In this document: piece by piece, positions 57,007 through 64,000 of the stretch
Position numbering within the stretch: the stretch's first letter is position 1
Layout: every line of letters starts with the position of its first letter
Source: Neoechinorhynchus agilis
Lineage: Eukaryota; Acanthocephala
Reading direction: 5' to 3'
Assembly: GCA_051530055.1 (NCBI GenBank)
Contig: CM121341.1
Coordinates: forward strand, 12,090,001 to 12,154,000
DNA length: 64,000 bases
Notes under the pieces: generated by a model
Seen by the model: only the letters and a program-made list of their open reading frames with translations
What the model was told of the DNA's origin: nothing
Databases searched by the model: none
Position numbers and translations under genes: made by a program

Positions 57007-60000
57007 TAGCAAACGAGAAAATGACGAAAATAGCGTTCATTTTCCCGCTAAACATATCAACCAAAACAAACCTCTGACGCAATTTCTGTTTAGGAATCTA
57101 ACAACCGAGTAAATGACGAAAATAACGTTCATTTTCCCGCTGAACATATCAACCAAAACAAACCTCTGGCGCAATCTCTGTTTAAGAATTTAATAAGCGA
57201 GAAAATGACGAAAATAACGTTCATTTTCCCGAAGAACATATCAACAAAAACAAACCCCTGACGCAATTTCCGTTTAAGATCTAATAAACGAGAAAATGAC
57301 GAAAATAACGTTCATTTTCCCGCTTAACATATCCACAAAAACAAACCTCGGACGCAATCTCTTTTTTAGATCTAATAAACGAGAAAAATACGAAAATAAC
57401 GTTCATTTTCCCGATGAACGTATCAACAAAAACAAACCTCTGACGCAATTTCTGTTTAAGATCTAATGAACGAGAAAATGACGAAAATAACGTTCATTTT
57501 CCCGCTTAACATATCAACCAAAACACACCTCTGACGCAATCTCTGTTTAAGATCAAATAAACGAGAAAATCCCGAAAACAACGTTCATTTTCCCGCTGAA
57601 CATATCAACCAAAACAAACCACTGACGCAATCGCTGCTTAAGAACTTAAGGAACCGAGAAAATGACGGAAATAGCGTTCACTTTCACGCCGTACATATCA
57701 ACCAAAACAAACATCTGACGCAATCTCTGTTTAAGAATCTAATAACCAAGAAAATGACGAAAATAACGTTCATTTTCCCGCTGAACATTTCAACCAAAAC
57801 AAACATCTTGCGATGAATCACATAACCGTGAAAATGACGGAAATAACGTTCATTTTGCCGCTGAACATATCAACCAAAACAAACCATTGACGCAATCTCT
57901 CTTTAAGAATTTAATGACCGAGAAAATAACGAAAACAGCGTTCATTTCCCGCTGAACATACAAACCAAAACAAACCACTGAAACAATCTCTATTCAAGAA
58001 TCTAATAACCGAGAAAATGACGGACATCTTCAAGCTGAACATATCGACCAAAAAAAACCTCCCACGCAATCTCTGTTTGAGAATCTAATAACCGAGAGGC
58101 TGAACATATCAACCAAAACAAACCTTTGACGCAATCTCTGTTTTAGAATTTAATGACCGAGAAAATGACGAAAATAGCGTTCATCTTCCCGTTGAACATA
58201 TCAACCAAAACAAACCTCTGACGCAATTTCTGTTTAGGAATCTAACAACCGAGAAAATGACGAAAATAACGTTCATTTTCCCGCTGCACATATCAATCAA
58301 AACAAACTTCTGACGCAATTTCTGTTTAGGAATCTAACAACCGAGAAAATGACGAAAATAACGTTCATTTTTCCGCTTAACATATCAACAAAAACAAACC
58401 CCTGACGCAATTTCCGTTTAAGATCTAATAAACGAGAAAAATACGAAAATAACGTTCATTTTCCCGATGAACATATCAACAAAAACAAACCTCTGACGCA
58501 ATTTCTGTTTACGATTTAATGAACGAGAAAATGACGAAAATAACGTTCATTTTCCCGCTTAACATATCAACCAAAACACACCTCTGACGCAATCTCTGTT
58601 TAAGATAAAATAAACGAGAAAATCACGAAAACAACGTTCATTTTCCCGCTGAACATATCAACCAAAACAAACCACTGACGCAATCGCTGCTTAAGAACTT
58701 AACGAACCGAGAAAATGACGGAAATAGCGTTCACTTTCACGCCGTACATATCAACCAAAACAAACATCTGACGCAATCTCTGTTTAAGAATCTAATAACC
58801 AAGAAAATGACGAAAATAACGTTCATTTTCCCGCTGAACATTTCAACCAAAACGAACATCTTGCGATGAATCACATAACCGAGAAAATGACGGAAATAAC
58901 GTTAATTTTGCCGCTGAACATATCAACCAAAACAAACCACTGACGCAATCTCTCTTTAAGAGTTTAATGACCGAGAAAATAACGAAAACAGCGTTCATTT
59001 CCCGCTGAACATACAAACCAAAACAAACCACTGAAACAATCTCTATTCAAGAATCTAATAACCGAGAAAATGACGGACATCTTCAAGCTGAACATATCGA
59101 CCAAAAAAACCTCCCACGCAATCTCTGTTTGAGAATCTAATAACCGAGAAAATGACACAAACAACGCAAATTTTCGGCTGAACATATCAACCAAAACAAA
59201 CCTCTGACGCAATCTCTGATTTAGAATTTAATGACCGAGAAAATGACGAAAATAGCGTTCATCTTCCCGTTGAACATATCAACCAAAACAAACCTCTGAC
59301 GCAATTTCTGTTTAGGAATCTAACAACCGAGTAAATGACGAAAATAACGTTCATTTTCCGGCTGAACATATCAACCAAAACTAAACTCTGGCGCAATCTC
59401 TGTTTAAGAATCTAACAACCGAGTAAATGACGAAAATAACGTTCATTTTCCCGCTGAACGTATCAACGAAAACAAACATCAAAAGCAATCTCTGTTTAAG
59501 AATCTGATAACCGCGAAAATTACGAAAATAACGTTCATTTTCCCGCTGGACCTATCAATCAAAACAAACTTCTGACGCAATCTCTGTTTTAGAATTTAAT
59601 GACCGAGAAAATGACGAAAATAGCGTTCATCTTCCCGTTGAACATATCAACCAAAACAAACCTCTGACGCAATTTCTGTTTAGGAATCTAACAACCGAGT
59701 AAATGACGAAAATAACGTTCATTTTCCCGCTGAACATATCAACCAAAACAAACTTCATTTTCCGGCTGAACATATCAACCAAAACAAAATCCTGGCGTAA
59801 TCTCTGTTTAAGAATCTAACAACCGAGTAAATGACGAAAATAACGTTCATTTTCCCGCTGAACGTATCAACGAAAACAAACATCAAAAGCAATATTTGTT
59901 TAAGAATCTAATAACCGCGAAAATGACGAAAATAACGTTAATTTTCCCGCTGCACATATCAATCAAAACAAACTTCTGACGCAATTTCTGTTTAGGAATC

Positions 60001-61735
60001 TAACAACCGAGAAAATGACGAAAATAACGTTCATTTTTCCGCTTAACATATCAACAAAAACAAACCCCTGACGCAATTTCCGTTTAAGATCTAATAAACG
60101 AGAAAAATACGAAAATAACGTTCATTTTCCCGATGAACATATCAACAAAAACAAACCTCTGGCGCAATTTCTGTTTACGATTTAATGAACGAGAAAATGA
60201 CGAAAATAACGTTCATTTTCCCGCTTAACATATCAACCAAAACACACCTCTGACGCAATCTCTGTTTAAGATCAAATAAACGAGAAAATCACGAAAACAA
60301 CGTTGATTTTCCCGCTGAACATATCAACCAAAACAAACCACTGACGCAATCGCTGCTTAAGAACTTAAGGAACCGAGAAAATGACGGAAATAGCGTTCAC
60401 TTTCACGCCGTACATATCAACCAAAACAAACATCTGACGCAATCTCTGTTTAAGAATCTAATAACCAAGAAAATGACGAAAATAACGTTCATTTTCCCGC
60501 TGAACATTTCAACCAAAACGAACATCTTGCGATGAATCACATAACCGAGAAAATGACGGAAATAACGTTAATTTTGCCGCTGAACATATCAACCAAAACA
60601 AACCACTGACGCAATCTCTCTTTAAATTTAATGACCGAGAAAATAACGAAAACAGCGTTCATTTCCCGCTGAACATACAAACCAAAACAAACCACTGACA
60701 CAATCTCTATTCAAGAATCTAATAACCGAGAAAATGACGGACATCTTCAAGCTGAACATATCGACCAAAAAAAACCTCCCACGCAATCTCTGTTTGAGAA
60801 TCTAATAACCGAGAAAATGACACAAACAACGCAAATTTTCGGCTGAACATATCAACCAAAACAAACCACTGGCGCAATCTCTCTTTAAGAATTTAATGAC
60901 CGAGAAAATAACGAAAACAGCGTTCATTTCCCGCTGAACATACAAACCAAAACAAACCACTGACACAATCTCTATTCAAGAATCTAATAACCGAAAAAAT
61001 GACGGACATATTCAAGCTGAACATATCGACCAAAAAAAACCTCCCACGCAATCTCTGTTTGAGAATCTAATAACCGAGAAAATGACACAAACAACGCAAA
61101 TTTTAGGCTGAACATATCAACCAAAACAAACCTTTGACGCAATCTCTGTTTTAGAATTTAATGACCGAGAAAATGACGAAAATAGCGTTCATCTTCCCGT
61201 TGAACATATCAACCAAAACAAACCTCTGACGCAGTCTTTGTTTAAGAATCTAATAACCGAGAAAAAACGAAAATAACGTTCATTTTCCCGTGAACATATC
61301 AACAAAACAAAACTCTGGCGCAATCTCTATTTGGAAATCTAACAACCGAGTAAATGACGAAAATAACGTTCATTTTCCCGCTGAACATTTCAAAAAAACA
61401 AACCTCTGGCGCAATCTCTATTTGGAAATCTAACAAACGAGTAAATGACGAAAATAACGTTCATTTTCCCGCTGGACCTATCAATCAAAACAAACTTCTG
61501 ACGCAGTCTTTGTTTAAGAATCTAATAACCGAGAAAAAACGAAAATAACGTCCATTTTCCCGCTGAACAAATCAACCAAAAGAAACCTCTAGCGAAGAAT
61601 CTAATTACCGAGAAAATGTCGAAAATAACGTTCATTTTCCAGCTGCACATTCGACCAAAACGAACCTCAAACGCAATATCGTTTTAAGAAACTAAAAACC
61701 GAAGAAATGACGAACTTATCTTGCATATTCCCGGC
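57007..61735. repeat. ~92-bp satellite, main block with higher-order structure
   Basis: About 50 units with consensus blocks GACGAAAATAACGTTCATTT, CCCGCTGAACATATCAACCA, AACAAACCTCTGACGC and AATCTCTGTTTAAGAATCTA. Distinctive variant units recur in the same order: GAACTTAAGGAACC-type units at about 57643, 58693 and 60362, and the GCGATGAATCACATAACCG unit at about 57812, 58866 and 60532. This indicates higher-order blocks of about 1.05 and 1.67 kb. No coding content is seen. Confidence 0.9.
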
Positions 61736-62745
61736 TGATCATTGTCAGAGATCTAGGTTATATCTTTCATTTATTAAAGGCCGCTTCTGCGGATCCAAAA
61801 ATTTCGCAATTGCTCCCTTTTTTCGACCCACTCCACGGAAATCTTTAGTAAAAGGCGAAAGATTTATGCGAGATTGAAGCGGGCCAGGAGCTTACTGTTC
61901 CGGGTTTTAATTTTTCGTATTTTGATTTTTCACCCTTTACAGTATAGAAAACTTCTTCTCCAACTGCGTATTCGAAATGCGTCGTAACAAGGGCGTAGAT
62001 GGTTTAAAAGAATGGCGTTTTTTCTACAATTCATTATTCTTTAACATTATCTTTACCGTTCTGATCCAATTCTGTTAGTTTAAACTATGGGGTAAAGTTA
62101 AGGTCGCTTTTGTGCCACATAGAACCTTTTAATCCAGTAAATTTGTTAGTGAACGTGGAAAACTTAAATAACTCCTTTAGTTTTATTAAACAATTTTGTT
62201 TCTTTTAACAAATTTGCGCATTCACGCCACCATGTTCTGATCGAAATTACGGATGCAACGTTGTTTTCCGAAGGAATTGTCCTGCCCTTGGATCGTAACT
62301 GATTCGTCTCAGTCTCTTGGACAATTGCTATTATTCATTTAGGCGTTTGAATATCGAATTGTTCATGTTTTTTGTATGGCGGAAACAAACTTGATAAAAT
62401 GCACAACAATATATTCCCTCAATTTTTTAACCATGTAAAACACACTCATTTATGTGTCAAATTTATCAAAATATTTTAATCTTCAATACTTGCAAAAATT
62501 TCATCACATATAAACTCCTTTTTTCACGAAAGAGAATTTCCAATTCAGATTCGATTGATTCCGTTCGTCAGCGCTTTGACTCATAATAATTCAACGTGAC
62601 TTCTTCGAGTCATACATTTCAGTTTTATGTTAGTTATTCAGTTCATTAACAGTCCAGAAGGAAATCATTTCTAAAATTGTCCCTTTTAGGTGCCAATAAT
62701 TTTATTGATTTTACTCCATCGACTCTAATTTGACTCACCTCGCGG
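61736..62745. other. No gene recognised
   Basis: Unique-looking AT-rich sequence between the satellite and the RNA-binding protein gene. No recognisable exon. Confidence 0.35.
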
Positions 62746-62948
62746 TAGAATAAAAGAGAATGAAAATGACGTGTTTCAATTCGTTCATCCGTGTTTTTCA
62801 AATTATTTTACGTTTGTGCCATCAGCGGCGCGGTAGAATAAAAGAGAATGAAAATGACGTCATTCATTTTATTCGTCCGTATTTTTCAAATTATTTCACG
62901 TTTGCGCTATCAGCTGCGCGGGAGAATACAGAAGAATGAAAATGACAA
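62746..62948. repeat. ~89-bp tandem repeat, about 2.3 copies
   Basis: CGCGGTAGAATAAAAGAGAA...TTTTTCAAATTATTT..ACGTTTG occurs at 62748, 62830 and 62918, with the third copy partial and diverged. It lies about 350 bp upstream of the hnRNP H/F-type start codon. Confidence 0.75.
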
Positions 62949-63299
62949 TTCGTATTCTACTGTATAGAATTTCATAAAATTATAACTTCGTTATTGAAAT
63001 CAGTTGTGTCAATTGATTTTTTAATGAAAATACGGGATTTATGCAAATTGATCCCTAGCGCTTGTTGCAGAATTGAATGTGACGTTGCTGCGTTATGTGT
63101 TTTCTTTAGTGTTCATAACGTCATTTTCGAATGCATCATCGTCAAAAGTGAGCATTTTAAATGACGCCATTTTATACTCTCGTCGTTGCTTTCTTTCGGT
63201 TAAACAGCGGACAGGCCTCGATTTTTGCGATCTCGTCTACTGCTTTGGCGATGCAGCTTCAATAAAGTGAATTCTGTGGGTTTGTTCCATTTTTAGAAG

Positions 63300-64000
63300 A
63301 TGACGAATTCATCCTCAGCTGGAACGATGCTATCGAATGCGTCATCATCATCCGTCAAAACCAAATCCAACCACTGTATCAAGTTACGAGGATTGCCGTG
63401 GTCATCGAGCAAAGAAGATATTCTTAGCTTCCTAGATGGTATGATACGCTATCCGAGGGGAGGTTGCTCGTGTGAATCACCCGGATGATTTGTTGTTTTA
63501 TTTAATGTTTTTTCTTATCCTCAGTTTTATATGTGGTTCTTTTTTAAAAAGAAAAGTTTTCCTATTAGAAGTTTATTTAAACCTACACTCTGTACTGATA
63601 GGTTGTTCTGTTGTTAATGGTATCGAAGGTATTCATATGATCCCACGCAGTGGACCAACGCGGGGTGAAGCGTTTGTTGAGCTCGAAAGTCAGGCGGATG
63701 TTGAAACAGCTTTATCGAAACACCGCCAGCACATGGGCTCTCGTTACATTGAAGGTACTATTTTTTCGGTCCGTCGGTTCGAAATTGATGGGTTTGTAGT
63801 GTTTACGTCGTCTGCAACCGAGATGGCCCATATGACCAACCCTAAGGGACCCATGGCGTGGCGGGATCCCGTACTGCGACTACGCGGTATCCCGTACTAT
63901 TGCACTAAGCAGGATATATACGATTTCTTCTCGGGTGAGTCTTTGTTAGGACATCCGTCTGTAGTTTTTCAATCTCTGGCGTAAAGGACTCCAAATAGCC
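63300..64000 (+). CDS. hnRNP H/F-type RNA-binding protein (partial, runs off the window)
   Basis: Exons 63300-63438, 63602-63754 and 63800-63934, each with GT/AG borders; the next exon lies beyond the window. After a Ser-rich N-terminus, the first quasi-RRM has CIKLRGLPWSSSKEDILSFL, then GIEGIHMIPRSGPTRGEAFV and ELESQADVETALSKHRQHMG with SRYIEVF. The second quasi-RRM starts PVLRLRGIPYYCTKQDIYDF with FSG. These are the signatures of hnRNP H/F proteins (LRGLPWS, GEAFVEL, MGxRYIEVF), which bind G-tracts in pre-mRNA and regulate splicing. Intron 2 is 45 nt and free of stops, so unspliced RNA would stay in frame. The ATG at 63300 is preceded by TTTTTAG, so an upstream non-coding exon is likely. 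Confidence 0.85.

Noticed and set aside
1-64000. CRISPR array, bacterial operon or phage features
   Set aside because: Spliced genes, polyadenylation signals and PLE/LINE content show a eukaryotic genome. The regular arrays are satellites with no unique spacers.
1-64000. LTR retroelement or other capsid-bearing element
   Set aside because: No Gag, protease, integrase or envelope-like block and no long terminal repeat pair was seen; all RT pieces are PLE or LINE type.

Overview
The window looks like a repeat-rich stretch of an invertebrate (probably nematode-like) nuclear genome. The evidence is AT-rich DNA, spliced genes with very small introns (many of 44-62 bp), tiny 3' UTRs, a secreted single-ShKT-domain protein, and abundant Penelope-like elements (PLEs), LINE relics and satellites. 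The phylum is an inference; no species-specific marker was recognised.

Layout: 0-12 kb is a LINE relic whose reverse-transcriptase (RT) segment has expanded into about 46 tandem copies of a 225-bp unit. 12-14.1 kb is a PLE with one long open frame (RT plus GIY-YIG). 14.8-18.5 kb holds minus-strand host genes: an Mpv17/PMP22-family membrane protein, a CDK5RAP3-like gene, and exons I cannot name. 19.4-22.3 kb is a SINE/PLE graveyard with a large inverted duplication. 22.6-27.1 kb carries an INSIG-like gene (minus) and a complete inositol-3-phosphate synthase gene (plus, four exons, one of 13 nt). 27.6-36 kb is mostly SINE, fold-back elements, PLE tails and LINE scraps, with one small secreted-protein gene (28.9-29.3 kb) and two unassigned ORFs. 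36.26-36.84 kb is a second small secreted-protein gene. 37-42.5 kb is a LINE relic followed by a PLE with inverted arms. 43.03-44.67 kb is a complete 11-exon TatD-type nuclease (TATDN1). 44.8-46.6 kb is a 261-bp x 7 array directly upstream of the ShKT gene (46.78-47.19 kb). 47.3-53 kb holds a SINE, a decayed PLE and a ~406-bp tandem array made from that PLE's tail. 53.3-57 kb has two LINE relics in opposite orientation around an intronless, divergent histone H3 variant gene. 55.4-61.7 kb is a ~92-bp satellite interrupted by one of those LINE relics. The window ends inside an hnRNP H/F-type RNA-binding protein gene.

How the parts relate: the host genes are unrelated housekeeping or secreted functions with no operon-like logic. 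The unifying theme is retroelement pieces turning into tandem arrays: the 225-bp unit from a LINE RT and the 406-bp unit from a PLE tail. A recurrent RNA-like stem / internal loop / hairpin marks many PLE tails and resembles a hammerhead ribozyme core. The most interesting host gene is the H3 variant lying against satellite DNA, a candidate centromeric or otherwise specialised H3.
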